Below are positions 1 through 10,649 of a stretch of DNA of 64,000 bases, piece by piece (position 1 is the stretch's first letter; every line of letters starts with the position of its first letter). Location: the NCBI GenBank assembly GCA_023512835.1, contig CM042087.1:14354853-14418852 (forward strand), read 5' to 3'. A program made the translations under genes and the position numbers. Below the pieces are notes generated by a model. That model was not told where the DNA came from. It worked only from the letters and a program-made list of their open reading frames with translations, and did not search any database. The DNA is from Taxillus chinensis (lineage: Eukaryota; Streptophyta; Magnoliopsida; Santalales; Loranthaceae).

Positions 1-1363
1 GTACCAGAGGTCATTGGGCAACAAATGTTCCTCCTCCATCACAGCCCGCAAGGCACAGCGTTCATGTGGAGCGATCCACTGACTTTGCAAGGGAAACCTC
101 TCCTCATATGGATCAAAGGAAGCAGACTCTATACAGACTCACTGCCATGTACATGCAATTCAATGTACACAAAGAAGATATTTTCAATTTCTTTCAAGGC
201 ATTAGTGGGCAGGTGGTGAGCGAAGTGGAGGTCATCAATTGGGCAGTCACTAATGGGCACATCACTAGTGCCCAATTTGAGGAATTAATGGCCCTCATCT
301 CTGGAGACCAACAAGCTACTTCACAACCTAGAACCAGAGCATGGGAGGCTCCAGACGTAGCTGCTCATGCATCACCTAGAGCATGGGAGGCCCCAGAAGC
401 TCCTCCTGCTACATCTACCGAAGCTTGGAGGCAAGAAACACAGCAGCTCAGGGAGGCAAATGCCAGAACCCAGCGCGAGGTGGAAGCCCTGAGGAAGGAC
501 AACAAAGAAGTCGAGGCCTCCTAGGCAAAATCTGGAAGGCCTTGAGCAAGAGGAAAGCATCAAAACGTTCTCCTATAGTGGAGATATCCTGATGAAGAAC
601 CCTCTCCATCCCCCCAAAGATTCTTATCCAGCCCAGGCAGAATCCACCTCAACCAGAACCTTCAGCTCGGCAATCCTACTATCACCCAGAGGAGGCAGCG
701 CCAGCAACAGGGTATTCACCCTTCCAGCCTCAAGAGGAGACAAAGCCAGCAGAAGGGTATTCACCCTTCTAGCCTTTTACTGATCCTACATATTCTCAGG
801 CTATTGTGCCTGTTATACATCCTGTCTCTTGGGGTACATACATGCCTGCTGAACCTGAAGACCTTCTTGGCCCTCCTATCTATTTAATCATTGATCCAGC
901 CATATCATCTAATGAGAGTCAAGCCGCATTTGAAAACTTCATTAACTCCCAGGTGGTACGGGCTCGCTTTGCAAGGGATATGGATCTCTTCACCTCATTT
1001 GTCCTTCAACGGATTTTAGGTGACGAATATCTGTACACAGATGAGGTGGATTTATTTTGCAGAACTATGCGTTTTGTTGTGGAGGCTGAGCCTCATAATT
1101 ACCCATTATCCCAGTATACATCCATTATGCTGTGCGAGCTTTACAACCAACCTTTGTCTGAAAGTGTGTGGCGCCAGCGTATCAATGGTCACAATGAAGG
1201 GCACCGTCCTTGGCATGGTATGCACGAGGTGCTGATCCTTGTGCATATTGAACGTCATTATGTCTTGGTGCGAGTGGATTTGACTGTAGGGCATGCAGTA
1301 CTGTATGATCCAAGCCAAAATGAAGGGTTCAGTAGAAGAAAGAGACGACTTGTTCATGGGTGA
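1..1363 (+). pseudogene. Decayed transposon ORF with possible Ulp1/C48-like C-terminal segment
   Basis: Several + strand reading-frame pieces (about 66-524, 592-783 and 806-1363) look like one protein broken by frameshifts and a stop. The middle is Pro/Glu-rich with two near-identical GYSPF-containing stretches; the second is interrupted by a stop before the frame continues at about 785. The last part reads ...ERHYVLVRVDL...AVLYDPS, which resembles the His and Asp block of Ulp1/C48 cysteine proteases (HWxLxxxDL about 17 residues before YD). The catalytic Cys block is absent because the frame stops at 1363. Plant transposons are known to carry Ulp1-like domains, and the position just upstream of an Athila-type polypurine tract and LTR suggests this is retrotransposon cargo. 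The N-terminal part is not recognised. The protease call is tentative. Confidence 0.4.
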
Positions 1364-2544
1364 TAAGGGTGTTAAAGTAGTTAAAATGTGCTCTGAATTA
1401 GTTTGATCATGTCTTTATCTTTTGAATGATATCACCATGTTTTTGGAGCTGAGTTTTGAATATTAGCTGAGCATGAAATGCTATGATAGACCTAAGTAAC
1501 CCTTAAAGTTGAGTGAAAAAGAGATGAAAAATGAGAACAACTTCTTTTAGCCTTTGAGTGCCATTTTAGGGTATGGGTAATAATTGCTACTCTTCTTGCA
1601 TTCAACATTGGTTATTTAATGGTAGGAGTCAAGTAAGCATGTGATTACTTATTAGTGCTCAGTGTTTGGTGTGTGGAGTTAGGATGCAAGACCTCTAAGT
1701 CATTGTGACTGTCTTTGCATCCTTTTCTTTATTGTGTGATATTATTGGAAAAGGCTGTGATGCACATTGTGGAAAAAGCCCATCACATTTTGAAAAGGGG
1801 TATGCATTAGAAAAAATCAGTCTTATTTATGTGTTATGTGAGTAAAAAAAAAGAGAGTGAATAATCCATCAAGGGAGAGCATAAAATGCAACCTTGTAAG
1901 GTAATTACTAAAAAAAATCAGAATAAAAGCCACACTGGCTTCATGTTTATCTGTGATTATTTAGTTGTGAAACCACATTGGCTGAATTGTGTTTTGTTTT
2001 GAGAGTGTTGAGCTCAACCCTTAGCTCATGGTTTTGTTTTATCAGTTATTAGAATAGAGTGTGAGTTTATTGAGTTTAGACTAGCGTGTGAGTTCAAATA
2101 AAGTAGAATAGAGGGTGTGTTTTCTTTGATGAGCACAATAGGGTACTCTCATGATTGCTTGGCAAGTACTTAATCAATAGCTGATGGCGAGTGTAGAGAT
2201 AGAGTTTTCCATCCATTGTTCATTGATAGGTATTGGGCTTGAGAATTATTATATTTGAGTGAGGCTGCTTATCCTTGGTAAGAACTTAAAGGGAAACTAG
2301 GTGCTATTTTATCATGGAATGCTTGCTCATATCTGAAATTTAAGTGGTGATATTGCATGGTTGTTGGACTAGGGATATGGACATGAATGAACTAAGTTAC
2401 GACTCATTTTGATGCTTAAATTCCCATTTCATCATGATAGACTTGCATGCTTAGGAAACCATGATTCTCTTTGATTGTTATTTTATTTTTTCTTCCATTT
2501 GACTGCGTGTTTATTTTATTTTTGCATGCTTGTATGTTTTTGCT
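1364..2544. other. Non-coding internal region between ORF remnant and polypurine tract
   Basis: This T/G-rich stretch of about 1.2 kb has no substantial ORF and no recognised domain. It lies between the protein remnant and the Athila-type polypurine tract. It is best read as the 3' untranslated internal region of an Athila-like element. Confidence 0.5.
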
Positions 2545-2577
2545 TGAGGACAAGCAATGGTTCAAGTGTGGTGTATT
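2545..2577 (+). other. Athila-type polypurine tract region
   Basis: The stretch reads GAGGACAAGCAATGG then TTCAAGTGTGGTG, the consensus context just upstream of the 3' LTR in Athila/Tat-group elements (GAGGACAAGC...AAGTGTGGG). It is followed at once by TGATAACG, the presumed LTR start. Confidence 0.7.
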
Positions 2578-4084
2578 TGATAACGTGCATTTTATGCCGT
2601 TATTCTAGTGTTTGTTTAGGATGTTTAAGAACATGATTAGAGCCTTATTGCTTCATATATCATATATATTTGCTCTAACCCCTATGAAGATGCTATTTGC
2701 AAATACGTGCGCTTTTAAGTTGTTTTGGCAGATTTTGGAGCTCACTTTTGACATAGTAGATGGCCTCAAACAATTGGCGTGCAAGAACAAAAGTTTCTTA
2801 GAGTGATGTCCTCTACCTACCACAGAAATTTCAGAGCATTTGGAGCTGCACGTGAATTCAACCATTTCACGTGCAAGCCTATTTTTGCCTCTAAGGCCTC
2901 TACAGGATGCAAGGAAGCTTGGGGAGAAGTTTCAGTGATTTGGAGCTGCACGTGAATTCACCATATCACGTGCAAATTAACGTGCAGAGATATTTTTGGA
3001 CCGATCCTATCGTTTTTCCATGCTGATCATTTGTTTTTGAAGGCCCATGTCCAAATTGTGGATGGAAGATAGAGATTTTAATGTTTCGAGTGTCACTTAT
3101 CAAAACTACGCCGTTTTGATAGATGGGCTAGGGTACACACCTTAAAGCCCATCCAAACTCTATAAATACAAGCCTCCACGCCTCTGATATGAATCCCTAG
3201 ACCCCCTACACGTTTTTAGAGAGAGAGAGAGGCTCCACGACTTGGAGGTTGCTCCTTGACCTAGGAGAGCAGCCGTCGCAGCCGTCGTAGTAGCCGTCGC
3301 GGATTTTGGAGCCTGGATTTGAAGCTTTGCTGTGCGCGTGGTTAAGAAGAAGCTGTTGAGCTTTTCTGCTTTGTGTTTTGCTTGTAATCATGCGTGAGTA
3401 GTTCTTATAATCTAGGGGAGCAATGTAGCCCCCTTGTTGCTTTGCTGTGTTTATGAATATTGGGTTTGGATAATTGAGTTTTGCATGTTTTATGAATCTG
3501 TTCTTGATTTCTATCTTTGGATGTACACCTTGGTATTCTTAGCCCTAGTCGAGGCGGATTGAGATTCATAACTTATTTGTAATTGGTGTGATCATTATCC
3601 TTTTGCAAGTATGATTTATTGGCTTTGCATGTTTGTGTGTTTAGATGACCATTCTGGCATACAACTCTTAAAAGGACCTCAATGACCATTTGTTGTCCTT
3701 GGCTTATGTTTAGCATGTTTTCAATCAGACAACCCTAATACCATGAACCAGGAGAGATAACATAGGGAGGTGAAATTGTGACCCTAGATGCTTTAATCCT
3801 TGAATCTTAATCCTAAAAATCAATTTGCTTTCTTTGTTTAATCGAAAAACCACATAAAAATTAGATCTTTAGTTTAAAAAAGAAAACTTTTTGTCAAGAC
3901 ATTTTATAGAGCAAGAGTAATTGGGTGTTTTGATTTGAGAACTAGAGAAGTAGGCTAATCCCTATGGGTTCGACCCCTTGCTTGCTGCTATTCTTTTAGT
4001 GCAAACTTAGGGAATTTATTATCTTGAAGAGAGATTTAACGACACTAGCTAGCTCTTTTAGAGAGGCTAAAAATTTGTCTGTCA
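2578..4084 (+). repeat. LTR of Athila-like Ty3/gypsy element
   Basis: The LTR runs from TGATAACG to ...CTGTCA, about 1.5 kb. It has a polypurine tract on its left and a primer-binding site on its right, so it touches internal-type sequence on both sides. Its U3 holds two long palindromes with G-box cores (2848-2874, 2948-2973), an AAAACGGCGTAGTTTT-type inverted motif, a TATA box near 3161 and a short GA run near 3221. About 2690-3240 is closely related in sense and order to the U3 of the type A LTRs at 12217, 18942 and 57772. No second copy of this LTR as a whole was seen in the window. Confidence 0.75.
3099..3231 (+). promoter_or_regulatory. Athila-like LTR core promoter
   Basis: An almost palindromic motif (3099-3120, core AAAACTACGCCGTTTT) lies about 40 bp upstream of a TATA box (TATAAATA, near 3161). 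A GA-rich run (near 3221-3231) follows, where the transcript would begin. The type A LTRs have the same order. Confidence 0.55.
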
Positions 4085-4087
4085 AAT

Positions 4088-4105
4088 TGGCGCCGTTGCC
4101 GGGGA
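4088..4105 (+). other. Primer-binding site
   Basis: TGGCGCCGTTGCCGGGGA lies 3 bp after the LTR end. This is the standard PBS of Athila/Tat-group elements, generally assigned to tRNA-Asp. It fixes the LTR boundary and the + orientation. Confidence 0.85.
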
Positions 4106-4303
4106 TTCAACGGTTAACTAGTTTTTAAAATCAACATTGAGTGAAATTGTTTGAATTCTGATCTTGGTGTTCTATGTTGTCTTTTGCTTTCTGTTATTTT
4201 GTGTTCTTTATTTGTTTATTTTGCATTGTTCGGAGCTGCTGGGTGTGTTCTTGTTGTTTTACAGGAACATACGCCAAGTGTGTGAGGAATTCCTAGTTGT
4301 GCA

Positions 4304-5251
4304 TGCAAAGAGAGGAGGATATACAATTTAATCAGGAACCTGAAAGGTTGTTCAGAGCTCGTCGTAGAGCAGCTAGGGAAGCAAAGACGTGAGGCCGAAG
4401 AAGCATTGCAAGGCTTGGAGCAATCCGTAGGCGACCTGATGGCAGATCTCAGACCTGATGGTGGTGCACCACAAGGAGGGGCCAATTACAATGGCCAATA
4501 TCCAGAAGAAGAGGGACATAGGTTTATGCCTAGAACCTTCTTAGATTATGCGAGGCCAATGATGTCAAACCATTATTCAAGGATTCGGCAGACAAGAGTC
4601 CAAGCAAATAGCTTCGAGCTGAAGCCGGCGTTGATCAACATGGTGAGCAACAATGCGTTTGGAGGAACAGCCGTGGATGATCCACACCAGCATTTGATGA
4701 GGTTCTACCAGATGTGCGATACCATAAAGATCAACAATGTATCAAAGGAGGCAATAAAGCTAAGGCTTTTCCCTTTCTCTTTAAGGGATAGAGCTCTTGG
4801 CTAGTTCAACAGTCTACCAGCAGGTTCAATCAACACTTGGGAGGAGATGCAGACCAAGTTCATGTCAAAGTACTTCCCTCCTTCCAAGGTGATCCAGTTT
4901 CGAGAGGGGAGATTAGCATATTCCGGCAAGATGAGATGGAGACTCTTCATGAAGCTTGGGAGCGTTTCAAAGACTTAGTGAGAAGATGCCCTGGTCATGG
5001 AAGACCCCAGTGGATTCAAATTGAATCTTTCTACACGGGTCTTCAATCCCACTCACAAGACAAGCTGAATGCGATCGTTGGAGGATGTTTGATGAATCTA
5101 GAGCCTGACGCAAAGCAGAGCTCTTGGAGAGGCTGTCTTTAGCTGACTGGCAGTGGTCTAATGTGCGTACTTCAAAGCCAAGGGAGAAGATAGCTTCAGT
5201 TGATAACTCTTCCAATGATATGCAAGCACAGATTCAAGCTTTAGTGAAAGG
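4304..5251 (+). pseudogene. gag: Athila-like gag, broken and truncated
   Basis: Frames 4406-4804 and 4837-5142 carry the plant gypsy Gag capsid core: FELKPALINMVSNNAFGG, a DDPHQHLMRFYQMCDTIK block, IKLRLFPFSLRDRA, then HEAWERFKDLVRRCPGHG and IQIESFYTGL. Gag packages element RNA in cytoplasmic virus-like particles. A stop follows RDRALG near 4802, and the frame shifts before the ISIFRQDEMETLHEAWERF part. The gene ends abruptly at 5251, where the Tat LTR starts. No continuation of this gag was seen on the far side of the Tat element, so the 3' part is deleted or outside the window. It is non-functional. Confidence 0.8.
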
Positions 5252-8092
5252 TGTCATCACTAGTTTTCGTCTGGGCCCTTTTGGGGTGAGCTCAAACTAA
5301 ACCAATGGTGAGAAATTTTAGAGTCGCCACCAACTGTTTTTGGGGTACAGTTGGATACCCTCTACTTTGAGTAGTTTTAAGTGTATGGTCTGCGTTATTA
5401 GAGATGGGTTCGGGAGTTGGTTACGTGTAGGGAAGGATTAGCACCCCTACAGCGCCCTTTCAGTATCTAATTTAGGAGGAGGAGGTTTGTATTTATACTG
5501 CTGTGACTAGACTAAATTTCCTAAGAAGTCTATGATTTATATTTGACTAAGTTATTTGTCAAAGTTTATGGTTAAAATTGCTTTACCCTAAGTTTCTAAA
5601 GGGAATCCTAAAAATTTGGGTTTTTGTGTGAAGTGGGGAATGAGATCTTAGGGATTGGTATTGGCTTTTTTGGTTTTACTTTCTGAAATTGAAGTCCTAA
5701 AAATGGTTTTTATTTCCCCTTTTTTTTGTGTTTTGTTTTGTTTTTTTTTTTTGGGTTACAAAACATACATTTTTTTTGTTTCTATGTTTTGTAAAAAAAA
5801 ACATTTTGGTCCCCTTTTTTTTTTGCTTTTGTTTCTTTTTGTTTTTGGAAACCTTTCTTTCTTTCCCCTTTTTTTTTGTTTTGTGAACCCAAAATCTTAA
5901 AGCCAATTTAGGAACATATGCATGAAAATAAAAACGTGGAGTGTGTGATTATGGCATCCACAAAAGAAAAAGAAAATCACTCTTTTTTTTTTCTCTTTTT
6001 TTTTCATGTTCTCCCTCTGCTCTCTCCTTTTTCTTTTTTGTTTTCCCTTTCTTTTTACTATACTTTACATATTACAACATACACATAGGAAGAAATACAA
6101 GAAAATACAATGAAAAAGGCTGAAAAGCAATTACATCAAATATAGATAAGCTAAAAAACGAAAATTAGAAAAATGCTAAAAAAATAATTACACCAAATAT
6201 AGATACAAATAAACTGAAAAAAGTATTGAAAAGATAAGGGCTGAACCGACTTTGAAGCTTTGCAATGCCAATCTTCTGCTTGAGCTCCCGCCGGCACTAA
6301 TAACCACTTGCTTAGAACCAATAAGATCTGACAGCGAGGTTTGTGAAGGGGATTTCTTGGTATTTGAAGAGTGGAGTGTGTATTTTCTGGGTTTGAGTTT
6401 TTTGATGACTGGAAATAAGGAGGGTAGGCGTGAGAAATAGGGGATTGGAAAGGGATTAGTGTCTGTTATGTTTTTTGCTTGCTGAACACGCAAAAAAAAA
6501 GTGCTGAAGTTGGGGCTGTTTTTTGTGTTTTTCCTTGCTAAAAAAAAAAGGCTGGCGTGAGAGGAGGGAAAGAAGATGAAGGGGTGATGTTGATTGCAGA
6601 AAACTGGGCGTTTAATATGAGAAGATGAGGCTGGGGCGTTTCTCTCCTTTCTTTCTTCTTCAATGATCTCTCTCTTCTTTTTTCTCAATGATCTCTCTCT
6701 TTTTTTTCTTTCTTTTGCTGTTTTTCTGCACTGGAATGATGGAGGGTTCCCTCTTCCTCTCTCTGATGGCTCTCTTCAACGAAAACCCACCCCTTTTCGC
6801 AGGGATGGATGACTGCATCTTAAGGGCTGCAGAAAATTTTTTGGCTGGATTATCATTAATTGCTGCATTTAATGCTCTATTATGAAGGCAGCGTTTTTAA
6901 TTGCAGATTTTGTATTTTGTCTGGTGGACAGCTTGTGCGGGAAACAGGGGAGCTCGTGATTGCCTTTTTGAATTTGTATTTTAGCAGCACATGTGATTGA
7001 CAGGTTGGTGAGTGATTCTTTGTTAGGTGGCCAGCGCATAAAACAAGCCCCGTGAATAAACAGCGAGAAAAATAAGCCAGCGAGGAAGCCAGCGAGAAAA
7101 ATCAGCGAAGGCAAAAAAGGGTCGGAGGTTCGAAGTGTCGGCAGGTCGAAGTGTCGGCAGCGAGGCTTCGAGTGTCGAAGGGTCGGAGGTGGAAGGCGTA
7201 CGGGTGCCGTGGGTCGAAATGTTGGCAGCGAGGCTTCGAGGAACAACGGTCAAAGGGCCAAATGGTCGGAGTGTCGGCAGCGGGGCTTCGAGGGTCGAAG
7301 GGTCGAAGCTGGAAGGCGTACGGGGGTCGAAGGGTCGAAGGTCAGAACTCAGCAGGTCAACGGGGCTTCGAGCTTCAGGACTTCGTGGCTTCGAGCTTCG
7401 GGGCTTCGAGGCTTCGGGGCTTCGAGGCTTCGAGCTTCGGGGCTTCGAGGCTTCGGGGCTTCGAGGCTTCGAGCTCGAGGCTTCGAGCCGAGGCTTCGAG
7501 CTTCGAGGCTTCGAGCTTCGGGTCTTCGAGGCTTCGAGGCTTCGAGCTTCGGGGTCAATGGGTCGAAGTGTCGGCAGGTCAACGGTCAACTGGTCAACCC
7601 TCGTTTTTTTTTAATTACCTTTTTACCCCCACCAAAAATGCAAAAATGGATAACCTTCTAGGGATTGTTCGGGGAGATCCGTATTCGCCTACATAGGCAT
7701 TTTGAAGAGTTTCGCATGATCACTTTTGCGGGCAGTTTGACCAGGGGCATTGACCGTCTTTTGGCAAGTTTGACTTTTTCCAACGAAAGTTGTTTTGGCC
7801 ATAACTTCTTCATTTTAAGTCCGATTTGAGCTCGGTCGAGTGCGTTGGTCTCCAATTTTCATCCTCCATCACCTGGTGTTGGTCTTGGGGCGCTTCAAGG
7901 ACTTGTAGCAAAAGTCATTAATTTTGAACTCCCCCATCCGTGTCAATTGTATCCATCTCGTGCAGATTGGGGTAGACCATTCCTTGGAAGTATGGGATCA
8001 TTGTGGACCTGTTCAATAAGGTATATGGCATGGGCCGAAAGGTATATCAAATGGGGTTAGTATGTCCAACCCGGACAAAATAGGGTCCTACA
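5252..8092 (-). repeat. 3' LTR of the Tat-like element
   Basis: The LTR reads TGTCATCAC...GGGTCCTACA on the + strand. Related copies lie at 24352-26417 (partial), 26418-27582 (partial) and 50268-52359 (complete solo LTR, TSD ACCTT), which define both ends. At about 2.84 kb it is longer than the 2.09 kb solo copy, mostly because of the GGTCGAAG/GCTTCGAG array at 7125-7605. T-rich runs fill 5700-6060. Confidence 0.85.
7125..7605. repeat. TCGA-rich tandem module array inside Tat LTR
   Basis: This is a degenerate tandem array of 8-20 bp units of the types GGTCGAAG, GTCGAAGTGTCGGCAG and GGCTTCGAGGCTTCGAG. It sits between conserved LTR sequence ending near GCCAGCGAG and starting near TTTAATTACC. 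All overlapping reading frames stay open because of the repeat, not because of coding. Confidence 0.85.
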
Positions 8093-8106
8093 GCTGCCCC
8101 TCTTTG
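8093..8106 (-). other. Polypurine tract of Tat-like element
   Basis: The minus strand reads AAAGAGGGGCAGC directly before the LTR start TGTAGGACCC. This fixes the orientation and the right edge of the 3' LTR. Confidence 0.75.
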
Positions 8107-8295
8107 TGCACTGTTTGTATACAAACAGCAGACAAAGATAAAAGGGAGTCATTTTGGACGGGTTGGAGCACTTACCTGACTTACCTAGAGGAAGAAGTGC
8201 GACGGTTGGGTTTGTCCCCGAGAGGGAAAAGGGGCTTCACAGGCCGGTATGCTTGGATAATACCTTGATGAGGCATCTAAGGCCGCTTGATACCG

Positions 8296-8940
8296 AAGAT
8301 TGAAAGCCCAGAACAATGACAGGCTTGAGCCGAAAAAGAGAAAAGGCCCACAACAATGATAGGCGTGAACTAAAAGTTGAAAGGCCCACAGCAACGATAG
8401 GCTCGAATTGAAAAATGGAAAAGGGCCCACAACAATGATGGGCTTGAATTGAAAACTGAAAGGCCCACAGCAACGATAGGCTCGAATTGAAAAATGGAAA
8501 AAGGCCCACAACAATGATGGGCTTGAATTGAAAACTGAAAGGCCCACAGCAACGATAGGCTCGAATTAAAAATGGAAAAAGGCCCACAACAACGATTGGC
8601 TTGAATTGAAAACGGATAGCCCACAGCAACGATAGGCTTGAACTGAAAATGGATAGCCCACAACAACGATAGGCTTGAATTGAAAATGGAAAGCCCACAG
8701 CAACGATAGGCTTAAAGTGAAAACGGGAAAGCCCACAAAGAACGATAGGCTTAAAGTGAAAATGAAAAAGCCCACAAGAACGATAGAGCTTAAATTAAAA
8801 ATGGAAAAGCCCACAAGAATGTTAGGCTTAAACCGAAAAATGGAAAGCCCTACGAGAAGGATAGGCTTGAATTGACAATGGAAAGCCCACAACAACGTTA
8901 GGCTTAAATTGAAAATGGAAAGCCCACATCAACGATAGAC
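8296..8940. repeat. 3'UTR tandem repeat array, about 38-bp unit
   Basis: About 16-17 degenerate units carry the core GCCCACA(A/G)CAACGATAGG followed by CTTGAATTGAAAA(N)GGAAA. In the left half two alternating variants make a roughly 78-bp higher-order unit. The array lies between pol and the 3' LTR, where Tat-lineage elements are known to carry hypervariable tandem repeats that can seed satellites. Long frames here are repeat artefacts. Confidence 0.85.
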
Positions 8941-10170
8941 TTATACTGGAAAGACTTATTGGAGACATCAATTGGTATTTGGGGAAACGCTTTAAAGAAT
9001 TGGTGAGTTTGGGTAGTAACCCAATTTAAGCTCCCTCTACGAGTTCACTCAAGGAGATCGCTCCATGAGGTGACCCAAAATGAGAAAAGTTTGTCAATTG
9101 CCGAAAGGGATGCGTTTAGAGCTTGGGGAAATTGCAAAGGAAGAGTTGTACAGTTAAAGAAAGCTAGGATAGCTTGAAGAGAAGTTTGCTGAATATGAGC
9201 TCCTAGGATCTCCAGAGGCAGCAACATTCCTGCAATTACAGAGTATTGAATGTATGCCAATGATGCATGGAATGCAATGTGCTGTATATGCGGGTGCATA
9301 AACCTCAACTTGTGGTGAAATATGATGCAATGTGATGCTATGCGATGTATGCATTAAACGCCACGTGATGTATTACTGAGGGTTTAACCAGGGCTAGAGA
9401 TCTATCTCAATGTTGTTGGAGTGGTTGGCTAACATTCAACCTGTTGGGGAACAACGTTCTCTTTGGATGGAAAGTCCGTCCTATCTTTGCTAGGGAACTC
9501 CCTGTTGTGCATGAAGGGCATGTTAAATTTCGCTTCGCCATGTTGAGGAGCTTGATTTGACGGCTTCTCTGGGGATAGTGATATCTCGTGGAGATATGAG
9601 TACTCCGAGTTGGGGGCTTTAAGTTGTTTGGGGATTTTGAGCTTGGCCCTACTCATAAGGCAATGCTAGAAGAGCTTACTGGGGATTTAAGATGTTCTAC
9701 TTGAATGTGAAATGAAAACGATGTAACATGATTAAAGAGATAAAAAAGATTTTTGTTGGTTTAATTCCACAAAACATATTTATATCATAAAAAGTGTCCT
9801 ATTGTCATAATCTGATAAATAGAATCGCAAGTCTTTAAAAGCATAATGTACAAATTTGATTCGAGCGTCTTTGCGGTCTGACCAAGTCTTCCACTATTTG
9901 CAGTCGTTGTTTTTGGATGATGTTGCCTCTACTGCTTGGACCCCATTTGTTGTGGTCCTGATTCTTTCAAATTCTGACTGATTTCACCCTTCAAGATTTA
10001 TTGTTGGCTTTGTATTTTACCCTTGGTGCCCTTTCGGGTTTTCACCAAGTCCGCCTTAGTTTTCTTTTTTGTCTTTTGTTGGAGCTTTGTATTTTACCCT
10101 TGGTGCCCTTTTGGGTTTTCGCCAAGTCCGCTCATTACAGGAATGAGAATCTTGTTGGGAGACATGAGAG
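8941..10170. other. Non-coding 3' region of Tat-like element with a duplicated block
   Basis: No protein domain was seen. A block of about 45 bp containing TTTTACCCTTGGTGCCCTT and ending CCAAGTCCGC occurs twice (near 10008-10051 and 10087-10132), with two internal substitutions. Confidence 0.6.
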
Positions 10171-10649
10171 TTAAGCATAAAACTTTTTGACGGCATCACT
10201 ATTTACTGGATTAGGAAGCTCATCGCCGTTCATTTTGGCAAGGATCAATGCGCCTCCCGAGAACGCTTTTTTCACAACATATGGGCCTTCATAATTGGGA
10301 GTCCACTTTCCTCGATGGTCATGCTGGATTGGCAAGATCTTCTTAAGGACAAGATCACCCTCTTGAAAGCTTCTGAGCCATCAATATAATAGTTGGACGC
10401 TGACCTTTGAATATTTCTCTTATCAGATTCAGTGGCCTCTGCTGGGTATTCTTGCTTAAGCAAATATTGTTTGACGTCCTCAAACCAAGGTTTTTCTTCA
10501 GTATGTCCTTCAATGGCCATGCAATGTACAGGAGCATCTTGTATACGGATATCGAAAGACTGAACTTCCAACTTTGTGTCTAGTCGAAGTAGGGAGGCTA
10601 GAGTTGCCAGCGTCAGGGAGCTGGTTGCATTCCCTGGGCATATGCTCAA
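10171..10649 (-). pseudogene. Tat-like integrase remnant, catalytic core deleted
   Basis: The minus strand first gives a pre-integrase segment (KPWFEDVKQYLLKQEYP..., ASNYYIDG). It then jumps near 10367-10385 to the extreme C-terminus (GDLVLKKILPIQHDHRGKW, YEGPYVVKKAF, ending at stop 10171-10173). The HHCC zinc region and DDE catalytic core that should lie between are absent. Integrase inserts the cDNA into chromosomes, so this copy could not supply that activity. Confidence 0.75.

Noticed and set aside
5655..6123. Phe/Lys-rich frames in poly-T stretches (also 18286-18771, 24375-24596, 50608-50970, 51085-51294)
   Set aside because: They are low-complexity T/A runs within LTRs or the type A internal region. 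Translation gives only Phe/Lys runs.
7125..7605. Heat-shock elements in the TTCGA-type array
   Set aside because: GAA/TTC triplets occur, but spacing is mostly 8 bp rather than the 5-bp phase of plant heat-shock elements.
7023..7696. Five overlapping Ser/Arg/Glu-rich frames on both strands
   Set aside because: They are open because the TCGA-type tandem array lacks stops in most frames. Not coding.
8185..8895. Several long overlapping minus-strand frames encoding a repetitive Cys/Gly/Pro-rich peptide
   Set aside because: They are produced by the 38-bp tandem array in the Tat 3'UTR. Several frames are open at once, with no start context or homology.
8296..8940. CRISPR-like regular repeats
   Set aside because: Units are degenerate and tandem with no unique spacers, in a plant retrotransposon.
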